Source: Planctomycetaceae bacterium
GTDB taxonomy: Bacteria; Planctomycetota; Phycisphaerae; Tepidisphaerales; Tepidisphaeraceae
Direction: 5' to 3'
Assembly (NCBI GenBank): GCA_027487775.1
Contig: JAIYCY010000021.1
Span: 1 to 64,000 of the forward strand
DNA: 64,000 nucleotides
Under the pieces are notes generated by a model. That model made no database searches and had not been told where the DNA came from. It saw only the letters and a list, made by a program, of their open reading frames with translations. The translations under genes and the position numbers were made by a program. This document shows, piece by piece, positions 52,267 through 63,811 of the stretch (position 1 is the stretch's first letter; each line of letters starts with the position of its first letter).

Positions 52267-52340
52267 GTAGGGTCCGGTGTATTCACCGGACCATTTCGCC
52301 AGCGACGCAACGACGGTCCGGTGCGTACACCGGACCCTAC
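52267..52340. repeat. paired REP-like palindromes
   Basis: Two near-identical hairpins (9-bp stem GGTCCGGTG/CACCGGACC, four-base loops) at 52271-52292 and 52315-52336. The outer flanks also pair (GTAGGGTCC... with ...GGACCCTAC). This nested arrangement is that of a REP/BIME-type element. It lies in non-coding DNA between the QueC-like gene and the 21-bp array. Confidence 0.8.
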
Positions 52341-52355
52341 GCACTGTATGGGGAA

Positions 52356-52628
52356 CGTCGACGATCGGCGGAGTCACTCTGACGATCGGGAGAGAGGCTT
52401 CGACGATCGGGAGAGTCACTTCGACGATTGGGAAACTCACTTCGACGATCGGGAAACTCACTTCGACGATCGGGAAACTCGCTTCGACGATCGGGAGAGT
52501 CACTTCGACGATCGGGAAACTCGCTTCGACGATCGGGAAACTCGCTTCGACGATCGGGAAACTCACTTCGACGATCGGGAAACTCGCTTCGACGATCGGG
52601 AAACTCACTTCGACGATCGTCGAACAGT
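52356..52628. repeat. 21-bp tandem repeat array, 13 copies
   Basis: Thirteen 21-base units of the type CTTCGACGATCGGGAAACTCA, several identical, without spacers. Since 21 is a multiple of three and the unit lacks stops in several frames, frames on both strands stay open across it (heptads HFDDRET and SFPIVEV), but no proper start supports a gene. The rest of the 52117-53201 gap holds palindromes and a MITE-like element. Confidence 0.92.
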
Positions 52629-52817
52629 TTATCGGCGAAATGTCTGTGGCCTTCCTGATGGGTTTTGGCCGGCTCTTATCTGACGGGGCCTCGGCAGGCT
52701 GGAAATCGGCATCTTATGGAGCGCTGCGGGCGTGATGCGCGGCGAAGGTTGGGAATGGATGATGATGTCGTGGGGTGTGTGGATGAAAACGTGGATGGAT
52801 TTCATGGAATCGACTTC

Positions 52818-53105
52818 AGACGCTATCCCAAAACGTAATGACCCCACGGTGGGCCGGAAAGAGGTCGTATGCTAGGCGTCGCGACGAAGCCGTCCTGGGA
52901 CGGACAGCGAGGAGCGACAACAACGCAGACGGCCTCTTTCCGGCCCAGCGACGTGGAGGCTTCGCCTCCACAGCCGACTCTGATTGAGGTCCGCTGGGGT
53001 GTCGCGATCACTCGAAGGGTCCACTGACCCGGCTCTCGCGATCACTCCTACCATCGAACCTCAATCAGAGTCGCCGTGGGGTCATTACGTTTTGAGATAG
53101 CGTCT
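52818..53105. mobile_element. MITE-like element with 32-bp inverted termini and nested palindromes
   Basis: The ends, 52818-52849 and 53074-53105, are 32-bp inverted repeats with one mismatch (outer sequence AGACGCTATCCCAAAACG). Inside are further inverted repeats: 52851-52867 with 52930-52946 (17 bp, two mismatches), 52976-52990 with 53058-53072 (15 bp, perfect) and a hairpin at 52953-52971 (8-bp stem). There is no coding capacity. The end sequence resembles insertion-sequence termini of the IS5/IS4-like type, so this may be a non-autonomous element or relic, or a structured RNA locus. A clean target-site duplication is not evident. Confidence 0.75.
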
Positions 53106-53201
53106 TAGTGGCTCTTCGATTGGAACGATGCAGGGAGCGCGGCCAGTTGTGGGATGTGGCGGGCGGGTGAAAAGTGTTGGGGAAGGTTTTAGGATGGTCG
53201 G

Positions 53202-54305
53202 ATGTCTTTGATTGGAACTGTTGTGGTGGCGTTGGGGTATGCGGCTCGGACGTTTCATCTTCCGCTCGTGCGGGCGGAGGCGGGGTTGAGGTTGGTGGGG
53301 ATTGTGTCGGGTGATGAGGGCAAGCGTGGGGAGATATCGCAATCGATGGGGCTGACTGCGTATGCGTCGTTGGCGGAGGCGTTGGGTGATGAGCGAGTGG
53401 AGTTGGTGGTGATCGCGTCGCCGCATGTGGCGCACGCGGAGCAGGCGGTGGCGGCGTTGCGTGCGGGGAGGCATGTGGTGGTGGACAAGCCGATGTGTTT
53501 GCGAGTGGAGGAGGCCGATCGCATGTATCGTGCGGCGCGGGAGTCGGGGCGGATGTTGAGCGTGTTTCATAATCGGCGATGGGACGGGGGACATTTGGCG
53601 CTGAAGGAGGCGATGCGATGTGGGGCGCTGGGCGAGCTGCGGAGTCTTGAGTTGTCGATGAATCGGCATGGCTTGTCGCGTAAGAGCAGGTGGCGGAACG
53701 AAGCCGGGGAGGCCGGCGGGCGATTGGTGGATCTGGGGATTCATTTGATGGATGAGGCGTTGCAGTTGTTGGATGAGCCGATCGCGAGCGTGACGACGTT
53801 TATGCAGCGTGACTGGGCGGAAGCGGATGTGGAGAGTCATTGCACGGTGGTGCTGCGGACGGTGAGTGGTCGGCATGCGACGCTGGATGTGGGGAGTTTG
53901 ACGCGGCATGTGAAGCCGGCGTATGTGGCGGTGGGTACGCGTGGGACGTATGTGAAGTTTGGCGCAGACCCGCAGGAGCGAGCGCTGGCGGAGGGCAATG
54001 CGTCGCTGCGTGTGGAAGACGCTTCGCAGGCGCCGATGCTCTACAACAGTGATGGCGTGTCGCGTCTGCCGATCGTGGCCGGTCGATGGGAGGCGTTTTA
54101 TGAGAACGTCGCGCAGGCGATCCATCAACAAGCACCGCTGGCCGTCACCGAACCGCAGATGCGCGCAGCGATCCGGATTCTGGAAGCCGCGCGCCAAAGC
54201 GCGCGTGACGGCAGGCCGGTCGAAATCGACGGCAAGTCGGTCGAACTCGACGGCAAACCGGTCGAACTCGACGGCAAACCGGTCGAGATCGAAAGCGCGT
54301 CATGA
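53202..54305 (+). CDS. Gfo/Idh/MocA-family oxidoreductase
   Basis: A 367-residue NAD(P)-dependent dehydrogenase. GTVVVALGYAARTFHLPLV is the Rossmann opening, VVIASPHVAHAEQA and HVVVDKPMCLRVEEAD (DKP instead of the common EKP) follow, and GGRLVDLGIHLMDEAL is the catalytic helix. It probably oxidises a sugar or cyclitol. The C-terminal tail carries a heptad repeat (VELDGKP) coded by a 21-bp tandem repeat at 54216-54299, an add-on beyond the family domain. It converges on the transglutaminase gene. Confidence 0.88.
   Translation: MSLIGTVVVALGYAARTFHLPLVRAEAGLRLVGIVSGDEGKRGEISQSMGLTAYASLAEALGDERVELVVIASPHVAHAEQAVAALRAGRHVVVDKPMCLRVEEADRMYRAARESGRMLSVFHNRRWDGGHLALKEAMRCGALGELRSLELSMNRHGLSRKSRWRNEAGEAGGRLVDLGIHLMDEALQLLDEPIASVTTFMQRDWAEADVESHCTVVLRTVSGRHATLDVGSLTRHVKPAYVAVGTRGTYVKFGADPQERALAEGNASLRVEDASQAPMLYNSDGVSRLPIVAGRWEAFYENVAQAIHQQAPLAVTEPQMRAAIRILEAARQSARDGRPVEIDGKSVELDGKPVELDGKPVEIESAS
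54216..54299 (+). repeat. 21-bp coding tandem repeat in oxidoreductase tail
   Basis: Four 21-base units (CCGGTCGAACTCGACGGCAAA and variants) extend the C terminus of the oxidoreductase. The identity between copies suggests recent slippage; the same unit length occurs in the arrays at 33.2 and 52.4 kb and in the transglutaminase gene. Confidence 0.9.
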
Positions 54306-54328
54306 TCTTTGTTGGACTGCAGATGGAA

Positions 54329-55915
54329 TCAGTTGATTTCGTCGTGGGTGAATGTGAATCGGTAGGCCCAGGATGGGAAGTAGAGGTTGGCGTGGTGTGT
54401 CTCGACTTCGCCGCGTTGAAAATCTGCGGGTTCGGAGCGTAGGAAATGTTTGGGGGGATCGAGGGGTCTGCCGTAGTCGGTGTTGATGATGAGTCGGTAG
54501 CGGTCGGTGTGTCCGAAGTAGAAGTTTCGGATGCGTGGGTCGTCGTGGTGTTTTTGTCCGTAGCTGGGATCGACGGGGATCCATCCCCAGGGTGCGACGT
54601 GGATTTCGCACCAGTCGTGCAGGTTGCCGCCGTCGTCGGGATCGGTGACGAATCCGCTTTGCCATCGAGCGGGGATGCCTGCGCATCGGCAGAGTGTGAT
54701 GTAGAGCATGGCGACCACCCCGCAGTCGCCGCACTTGCGATCGAGCGCCCATTCGCAGAGGCTGGGGATGTCGCCGTATTCGTGTTCGGGGACCCAGGGG
54801 AAGTTTTCATCGACCCACACCCAAAGCCGATGTGCGGCCTCGAGTGGATTTTCCCCCACGCCGGCGACGTCGTGCGCGATCTTTCTGATGCGATCGCTGA
54901 AGACGACATGAGGTCTGCGTTCTTTGAGAAACTCAGCCAGAGCCGGATCGGATCCGTGCTGGGCGATCTTGGCATCGAGACGGGGGTAGTAGGCGCTCGT
55001 GCGATAGGAGAAGACGACCCGGGCGAGGTCTTGGGCTTCATTTCCTGTTGCAACGATCTGGCCGAAGCAGGTTCGTTGGGGTGAGGATTCGGGGGCGATG
55101 TGATCGATGTGGGTTTGTTCGATGGTGCTGATATCGCGTTGTTGTCGGTAGACCTGCGGATAGGGGAGCCAGAGCTTGACGGTCTGCCCGGCGACGTCGG
55201 CGGACGCTTTGATGCGAACTTCGTGCTGGAACCGCGTGCGTACGGGAAGGAGTTCGACGGCCTCGGACGTTTGCGAAGCGTCGACCACGGCGCGTAGATG
55301 CGCCATGATCCCCGCGTCGGCGGAGTGTCGGTCGGCAGTTTGGGTCGTGGCAGGCGTTGCACCTTGATCAGCCTTCGCGCGATCGGCTTCGGCTTTTGCG
55401 CGATCGGCTTCGGCTTTTGCGCGATCGGCTTGGGCCTTTTGTGATTTTGCGGGTGGATGGGTTCGCAGGACGCGTCCTGGTTCACGTCTGAAGAATCCTT
55501 CCACGCCGTCGATGATCCGTACATCCATGGCATCGGCCTTGATCCACGCATCAAGTTCATGCGGAGACAGATCAGGGATCGCCTCGCGGAGCTTTGCGAG
55601 CATGGTTGCCCGATCGGCGGAGTATGCCCAGCGGATGCGAGCGAGCATGTCGCGTGCTTCTTGGGCAAAGCGGACGGTATCCCCGTGAGGATCCGTCATC
55701 GCGTTGGTATCGGCCTTTGCGTGTGCGTTTGGTGCGTTTGGTGCGTTTGGTGCGTTGGGACTGTGTGATGGATCGCTCAGGGCGTGCTCGATCAGCTCGT
55801 GGGCCGAGAGGAAATCGCCGCGTTCGACCAGCCTTCGCCATGCGACGGCGAGATCGGCGTTGCTGGTCCAGACCCGACTCGCCCCGCCGGTATCTGCTTC
55901 AGGTTTACTCTGCAC
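54329..55915 (-). CDS. transglutaminase-like domain protein
   Basis: A 528-residue protein. The C-terminal third is a transglutaminase core with Cys398 (KCGDCGVVAML), His433 (NLHDWCEIHV) and Asp449 (WIPVDPSYG), the full catalytic triad. The N-terminal half is helical, with a NAPNAPNAPNA repeat and a charged AKAEADR heptad repeated three times (21-bp DNA units at 55377-55440). GTG at 55915 is chosen because GGAGG lies six bases upstream; it overlaps the asparaginase gene by 11 bases. No signal peptide is obvious. It could act as a protease or peptide-crosslinking enzyme; the substrate is unknown. Confidence 0.85.
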   Translation of the reverse strand: MQSKPEADTGGASRVWTSNADLAVAWRRLVERGDFLSAHELIEHALSDPSHSPNAPNAPNAPNAHAKADTNAMTDPHGDTVRFAQEARDMLARIRWAYSADRATMLAKLREAIPDLSPHELDAWIKADAMDVRIIDGVEGFFRREPGRVLRTHPPAKSQKAQADRAKAEADRAKAEADRAKADQGATPATTQTADRHSADAGIMAHLRAVVDASQTSEAVELLPVRTRFQHEVRIKASADVAGQTVKLWLPYPQVYRQQRDISTIEQTHIDHIAPESSPQRTCFGQIVATGNEAQDLARVVFSYRTSAYYPRLDAKIAQHGSDPALAEFLKERRPHVVFSDRIRKIAHDVAGVGENPLEAAHRLWVWVDENFPWVPEHEYGDIPSLCEWALDRKCGDCGVVAMLYITLCRCAGIPARWQSGFVTDPDDGGNLHDWCEIHVAPWGWIPVDPSYGQKHHDDPRIRNFYFGHTDRYRLIINTDYGRPLDPPKHFLRSEPADFQRGEVETHHANLYFPSWAYRFTFTHDEIN

Positions 55916-56879
55916 AGTACACCTCCGGTCGTAGCACAAAGTTTGCTTCGGCGCGTCGCTCATGCCATGCGCCCGAAGTATCTTCCCACAACATCGACGT
56001 GGTGTAACCTTTCATCACCGACGCCGAGCCGCATTCGCCGCTGCTCGCCACGACGAGCACGGCCGCCTGATCGTCCGGGCCGAGTTCGTGCGTGTCGGCG
56101 AGTCGTTCGATGACATGGCGAGCCGAGTCTGTCGGTCGCTCACCCCGGCGCATGCTTTCCACGGCGAGATGCGCGGCACACACCCCGAGCAGCAGTTCGC
56201 CTCGCCCGGTGCACACGCACGCTCCGACTTGGGGATCGCAATAGAATCCTGCGCCCACGATCGGCGAATCGCCGACCCTGCCTGGCCGTTTGAACGCCAG
56301 GCCGCTCGTGCTCGTCCCTGCCGCCATGCCGCCCTGGGTCCATGCGATGACGCCGATGGTGTCATGCGTCGAAGGTTCATCCACCTTTAACTTCTCGTAC
56401 TGTTCTTCGAGATTGGCGAGCGGAAAGCTTGCCCGACCCGCGCGAAAATCCTGATAGGCTCGTTTTGCTTTCTCGCTCAGGTTTAGATCGCTCGCCCAGC
56501 CCAATTCTTGCGCGAAGTCGTCGGCATCTGTTCCCACGAGCAGTCGGCAGTTGGACTTTTCCATCACCGCCCGCGCGAGTCGGATCGGATGCACGGTTCG
56601 CCTCACACATGCGACTGCTCCGTGTCGATCGGGCCTTTCCATGATGGCGGCATCCAGAGAGACCCGTCCGGACGCATCCGGAAATCCCCCGGCCCCGACG
56701 GTGTGATTCGCTGGGTCGGCTTCCGCCTCCATGCACGCGAGTTCCACAGCATCCACGCACCGACCGCGCGATAGCGCATCCCGGCCCGCTCGATTCGCCC
56801 GCCCGCCCCAGCTCCACGTCGAAGCCATCAACCGACGAATCTGCCCTTCAAAACGACTACCGCTCGGCTCGATGCTCAT
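55905..56879 (-). CDS. isoaspartyl peptidase / N4-(beta-N-acetylglucosaminyl)-L-asparaginase
   Basis: A 324-residue Ntn-hydrolase that self-cleaves to expose a catalytic Thr. HDTIGVIAWTQGGMAAGTSTSG is the autocleavage and active-site segment; NHTVGAGGFPDASGRVSLDA and GFYCDPQVGACVCTGRGE are family motifs. It removes Asn-linked GlcNAc or isoaspartyl groups. ATG at 56879 starts the conserved part. It is the first gene of a two-gene unit with the transglutaminase, which starts inside its last codons. Confidence 0.9.
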   Translation of the reverse strand: MSIEPSGSRFEGQIRRLMASTWSWGGRANRAGRDALSRGRCVDAVELACMEAEADPANHTVGAGGFPDASGRVSLDAAIMERPDRHGAVACVRRTVHPIRLARAVMEKSNCRLLVGTDADDFAQELGWASDLNLSEKAKRAYQDFRAGRASFPLANLEEQYEKLKVDEPSTHDTIGVIAWTQGGMAAGTSTSGLAFKRPGRVGDSPIVGAGFYCDPQVGACVCTGRGELLLGVCAAHLAVESMRRGERPTDSARHVIERLADTHELGPDDQAAVLVVASSGECGSASVMKGYTTSMLWEDTSGAWHERRAEANFVLRPEVYCAE

Positions 56880-56979
56880 GCCCCAAAGTCTCGTTGACCC
56901 GCCTTCTCGTCGCAACGGGATTTTCCGGCTATACTTGGCAACCACAGGAGGATTCGCCATCGCTGCCAGATCGACAACC

Positions 56980-57366
56980 ATGCCCAAGGGCAAAGCCAAG
57001 CCGCCGCGTCCTTCCGAGACGAGCGTCGAGTTCGTCACGGAGATTTCGCGTCTGCTTTCCGACACCAAGTGCTCGAACGTGCGACTGCTGGATGTTCGTG
57101 GGATCAGTCCGGTGTGCGACTATCTGATTCTCGGCACGGGGACGAGCGGACGACAGATGAAGAGCGTCGCAGACGACGTCATCGAGCTGGCCGAGGAACA
57201 GGGCCACAGCGTCTTCTCGCAGAGCGGCGGCGCGGTGGGGGATAACTGGATTGCGATCGACCTTGTTGATGTGGTGGTACACCTGTTCAACTACGAGTCG
57301 CGCGGGTTCTACGACCTCGACGGCCTATGGGCGGACGCAGAAGAGATCCACTGGGCCCGGGCGTAG
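56980..57366 (+). CDS. rsfS: ribosome silencing factor
   Basis: A 128-residue RsfS (Iojap/DUF143), which binds ribosomal protein L14 and blocks subunit joining in stationary phase. Motifs: RLLDVRGISPVCDYLILGTG, SGRQMKSVADDVIELA, DNWIAIDLVDVVVHLFNYESRGFYDLDGLW, all in the expected order. The ATG at 56980 follows a lysine-rich start (MPKGKAKPPRPS). It is divergent from the asparaginase gene across 100 bases. Confidence 0.95.
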   Translation: MPKGKAKPPRPSETSVEFVTEISRLLSDTKCSNVRLLDVRGISPVCDYLILGTGTSGRQMKSVADDVIELAEEQGHSVFSQSGGAVGDNWIAIDLVDVVVHLFNYESRGFYDLDGLWADAEEIHWARA

Positions 57367-57447
57367 CTTTGTGCCGTAACTGAATGTTTTTTTGAGGTCG
57401 CTGTTAGCGTTGTGGATCAGGCCCTTAGACGGATGGAGTCGAATCGC

Positions 57448-57825
57448 ATGAAGCTCAACTTCTGGCAATGGCTCGGTGTGATCATCCTCGCGATAGCGGT
57501 GCCGCTTTATATTTACGTCAACTTCGTGAAGTCTCCTGATCCTGCCGTCACGCCCGACGCGAACAACACCGCAACCAGCACGGATTCGGCAAGCCCCAGT
57601 GCACAGGGTGCAGGTGCACAGGGCGCAAGCACACAGGGCGCAGGTGCTCAGGGCGCAGGTGCTCAGGGCGCAAGTTCAGCAGACGCAGGTTCCTCGGGCA
57701 CGAGCGCATCAAGCTCGGGCGCATCAAGCTCGGGCGCATCAAGCTCGGGCACTGGCGATGCCGATGCACCCAAGGCCGACGGTGCCAAGTCTGGAGCGGC
57801 GCCGACCGACGCGCCAGCGAACTGA
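57448..57825 (+). CDS. membrane-anchored low-complexity protein
   Basis: A 125-residue protein: one membrane span (FWQWLGVIILAIAVPLYIYV) and a long tail of Gly/Ala/Gln/Ser repeats. The tail is coded by 15-bp DNA repeats (GAQGA units, then SSSGA units). It lies 81 bases after rsfS on the same strand. Function unknown; the tail may be disordered. Confidence 0.6.
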   Translation: MKLNFWQWLGVIILAIAVPLYIYVNFVKSPDPAVTPDANNTATSTDSASPSAQGAGAQGASTQGAGAQGAGAQGASSADAGSSGTSASSSGASSSGASSSGTGDADAPKADGAKSGAAPTDAPAN

Positions 57826-58121
57826 TCGCCACGCAAGACAGACCGTGCAAAGGACTCGAGATACGCAAGACACGCGTGCACACCGGTGACGGAGGTTGTT
57901 GGAGTCAAACAGCCTTCGCCCGGACCGGGCCCGTACACCATGTGGTTCCCGGTGAAACTCGGACGTGCGCGATCGGGCAGAATTCCTGACGGTGGCTCAA
58001 GTCGTCTTGCCATTCGCCGATGAATTGAATGGTCGATGCACCTGTCCGTTCGGACGGGCGACCGCCGGGGCGGTGGAAGGCGAACACCGCCCTGTCTTCA
58101 TGCGCTAGAGCAAGGGGATCA

Positions 58122-59606
58122 TCAGACCCGTTCTTGTTCTTCTTCGCGGGGTTCTTCACGATCGCGGAGCATTCGAGTCGGTCGTGTGACGAAGTTCTTC
58201 ATCGTGCCTGAAAAGTCGCGGACGATGAAGCGTGCCGCCGCCCACGTTCCACCCGAATCGGGCTCCTTCACCCAAGGCAGCAAGCCCAACGCGAGCAACC
58301 TTACCAGCGCCAAACCCACGAAGAACACCCCAAACCCGCCCACCTCGCCGATGCCGGGGACGTGGGTGTCGATCCGACGATCGCCCCAAACATCAAGAAA
58401 CAGCCCTGCGAGCCATCCACCGAATACACCGAAGAGGCTGAAGGTCGCGATATTGGCGGCGCTGTAACCGCTGCCTTTGCCCGATCCCGGCTCATCGTCC
58501 GACGCGCTGGAGCTTGCCCGCAGGATGAGGTTGAAGTTCGCCACTTCCACCGCGCTCCAAAGCATCGCCCCCAGGGCCGCCAACACATATCCCAGCCAGA
58601 TCGTCTGACGATCGACAAAGAGCCATGCAAAGGCCACAGGCACGAGCAGCAATGTTGAGAGCGTCATCAGGGGCTTGCGACCCACGCGATCCACACACCT
58701 GCCCCACGTGGGCAGGACCAGCAACAACGCAAGGGCCGGGATGGCACTCAGGCTCAGCTGCACTGTTGTCGCGGACGTCTTCAGTTCACTTTGCATGAAG
58801 CGCACGGAAAACATTCCCATCGGAAGCACCGTCATGAAGACCAGACCGACGTACAGACTCGGCAGAATAAATGCGCGGTCGGTGAAGGGCGTGATCCAGA
58901 ATCGAAACACGCTCTGTCGCTGCTTTGGAACGAATCTCACATGTGGAACTTTGAAGAAGATCGCGATGTCAATGATTCCGCCAATCGAGGTGAGGAAGAA
59001 GAGCCCCGCGCACACATACATCACGAGCAGCGGATCTTCGTGCCGCATAGACCAGTCAATCAGCATTCCGCTGAGGATGGCGGTGGGAACCCACGTGAGC
59101 ATGCCCCACTGGCGCCGCCGCGCAAAATATCGCCCTCGAATCGCATCGGGCACGAGGTCCGCCATCCAACTGACCCAGGCGATTCCGCCGGACTGCAGCA
59201 GCCACATGCTGATGTAGATTGCGAGGAACACGCCGAGCGCGACGCGATTGGCCGGGTCGGAAGGGTTTTCATGATTGATGAACAGCAGCGGCATGATGCC
59301 GAGCACCAGGCTGAGCATCCGCTGGCTGAGGAGTGCGATCAAAAAAATCTTCTTGCGGTTGCCTGACGCATCGATCCACGGGCTGATCAGCAACTGCAAC
59401 AGGCTCGCGAGCGCGGGCGTAGCGGCGATGATGCCGATGATCAGATTGCTCGCCCCGAGTTTAGTTGCGAACGTGTTGATCGGTGCCCCCGCGCCGATGA
59501 CCGCAAACCACGTCGCACCGAAAAGCCAGGCAATCGTCACCTTTTCCATCGCGCGGCGACGCTCTCGTGCAGTCAGATCGTCGAGGGATGTCAATGAAGG
59601 GGACAA
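58122..59606 (-). CDS. MFS transporter
   Basis: A 494-residue transporter of the major facilitator superfamily with 12 membrane helices. Landmarks: FATKLGASNLIIGIIAATPAL, SPWIDASGNRKKIFLIALL (the motif A loop), GRYFARRRQWGM and GRCVDRVGRKPLMTLSTLLL (second motif A). It resembles the sugar/drug MFS group without a clear substrate. The C-terminal tail is charged (REEPREEEQERV). It lies next to the rRNA unit on the same strand. Confidence 0.88.
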   Translation of the reverse strand: MSPSLTSLDDLTARERRRAMEKVTIAWLFGATWFAVIGAGAPINTFATKLGASNLIIGIIAATPALASLLQLLISPWIDASGNRKKIFLIALLSQRMLSLVLGIMPLLFINHENPSDPANRVALGVFLAIYISMWLLQSGGIAWVSWMADLVPDAIRGRYFARRRQWGMLTWVPTAILSGMLIDWSMRHEDPLLVMYVCAGLFFLTSIGGIIDIAIFFKVPHVRFVPKQRQSVFRFWITPFTDRAFILPSLYVGLVFMTVLPMGMFSVRFMQSELKTSATTVQLSLSAIPALALLLVLPTWGRCVDRVGRKPLMTLSTLLLVPVAFAWLFVDRQTIWLGYVLAALGAMLWSAVEVANFNLILRASSSASDDEPGSGKGSGYSAANIATFSLFGVFGGWLAGLFLDVWGDRRIDTHVPGIGEVGGFGVFFVGLALVRLLALGLLPWVKEPDSGGTWAAARFIVRDFSGTMKNFVTRPTRMLRDREEPREEEQERV

Positions 59607-60044
59607 AGAACGCCAACGCCTGCGGACGAATCCGCGAAAAACTTCGAGGATTTCTTAACGCGCGATCAAGGGATTTACCAATCTCTCGGCATGGCTTTCG
59701 ACCCGCACCTTGCAAAATGCGACTGGCATCGAAAGCAGAGCGAAACAGCGCAACATCAGCCCGGAACAACCAACCACTTAGACCAAGCCAAGAAATGTCA
59801 CGCGCCAACGCGCTTCAAACAAGTCATGCCGAAGACGACACCTACATTCTGACGTTAACGCGGCACGCTTCAGGAGCTGGCATGACTCGAAGAAATCTCG
59901 CTAGACGAGCGCCACTGGCGGTTCTTCACGTAGCGGGAAACGCGAAACTCACACGCATGACGACGCGGGCCGACTCGTCGACGTCGATAGAGCACTCATC
60001 AACTGGATGATCTGACCAGCCAGAGCACGCAGGTTGCCCGGGGG
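59607..60044. other. intergenic region between MFS gene and rRNA terminator
   Basis: About 440 bases with no convincing gene; open frames here lack homology-like structure. It holds the upstream signals of the MFS gene, which reads leftward. Confidence 0.5.
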
Positions 60045-60079
60045 AAAAAAAGAACCCCTCGGGAAATCACGAGGGGTTC
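60045..60079 (-). terminator. Rho-independent terminator of the rRNA unit
   Basis: On the minus strand a perfect 10-bp stem (GAACCCCTCG/CGAGGGGTTC, eight-base loop) is followed by a run of seven T, a strong intrinsic terminator just after the 5S gene. Confidence 0.9.
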
Positions 60080-60088
60080 GATTAAAAA

Positions 60089-60198
60089 TGCCGGCAGTGA
60101 CCTACTTTCCCGCTGACGCAGTATCATCGGCCCGACGAGCTTAACGGCCGTGTTCGGAATGGGAACGGGTGTGACCTCGTTGGTATAGCCACCGACAA
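60089..60198 (-). rRNA. rrf: 5S ribosomal RNA
   Basis: About 110 nucleotides on the minus strand matching the universal 5S pattern: a terminal stem (GTCGGTGGC with a complementary end), CCGTTCCCATTCCGAACACGG in the loop B/C region and GGGAAAGTAGGTCACTGCCGGC near the 3' end. Ends are estimated to within a few bases. Confidence 0.95.
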
Positions 60199-60444
60199 AG
60201 ACCCGGGCAGGCGAGTTAAGCCCGCCCGGGCTTTGAATACGAATCAATCTCTTAAGAAGTGTGTGTGACAAACACAGCTCGTCAGATCATCACACTCAGA
60301 TGATGAATGACTTACTGTTTCGAGTTGGCTTCAGGGTACTAAGCCCCAAACCAACTCACTAGAGAACGCTGAACCCTTTTCGGTTCGGACACATATCGAC
60401 CGCCTTCCGATTCGGATCAGAGATCCGAGGGAGGGTGGAGGATT

Positions 60445-63185
<2,741 letters not shown>

Positions 63186-63775
63186 GATCGACCACCCGCC
63201 AACAGGGCATGTCGGACAGGCTTGCTCAGGCTAGTGACCCGAGCCGGTTCGTCATGTGTCTCGCCGAAAAGGTGCTCAGCGATTCGGAACCACCACCGCC
63301 GATCCGTTGGCTTTCGCCTCCGAAACAGCAGCCTGGTCCCGCGTCACTGGTGATTCCACCACCCATCTGGACCACTGATAAATCAGCAACCCGGATTGGC
63401 GTGGAAACCTTTCCACACTTCTTATAAAAAAGACCCGTATTCTGTTTTCAAAGAACTCACCAGACTCAGGTCCACAAGCTTTCGCCCGCAGACACTCATC
63501 CGGCTCCGCCGATCGCGGATGCTAACGCCGAACCAACCGGCTCGGCACAGGCATCCAAGATCGAACAGCCATCATCACCCAAATCACTCTCAATTATCCG
63601 ACAAGCAAGCAAGGCGGAAGAATCCGCATTTCGACAACCGGCTCCGCCGGTTCACTCTTTTGAAGGAGGGTCCGGCTACGAAGCAGAGGGGTGATGAGCG
63701 ACCAACATTCTCAAATCGCTATAACCTGCTTTCGCATCGGGCGACTTGTCAGCGACTTGCTGCCTCGTCTACCCG
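63186..63775 (-). other. 23S rRNA leader region
   Basis: About 590 bases between the rRNA promoter and the 23S gene. No tRNA, no 16S 3' end and no convincing protein gene are seen; it is probably a transcribed leader with processing signals. Confidence 0.55.
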
Positions 63776-63783
63776 GGTCGTTG

Positions 63784-63811
63784 AAGATAGCGGCTCAAAA
63801 CCGCTTGTCAA
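63784..63811 (-). promoter_or_regulatory. sigma70-type promoter of the 23S-5S rRNA unit
   Basis: On the minus strand, TTGACA (63806-63811), a 16-base spacer and TATCTT (63784-63789) form a strong promoter about 600 bases upstream of the 23S gene. An A-run (GCGAAAAAATG) sits just upstream at the position of an UP element. This is the expected place for an independent rRNA promoter. Confidence 0.75.

Noticed and set aside
52252-52683. Long open frames across the 21-bp array on both strands
   Set aside because: They are open only because the repeat unit is a multiple of three without stops; there is no ribosome site, and the protein would be a pure heptad repeat.
54145-55668. A 507-codon minus-strand frame
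   Set aside because: It overlaps the transglutaminase gene on the same strand in a different frame; Ser/Pro/Thr-rich shadow.
57905-58159. Small minus-strand frame downstream of the MFS gene
   Set aside because: No ribosome site, no homology and overlap with the MFS coding end.
59567-60010. Plus-strand frame in the gap before the rRNA unit
   Set aside because: Basic, low-information sequence with no start signal; it partly overlaps the MFS gene start.
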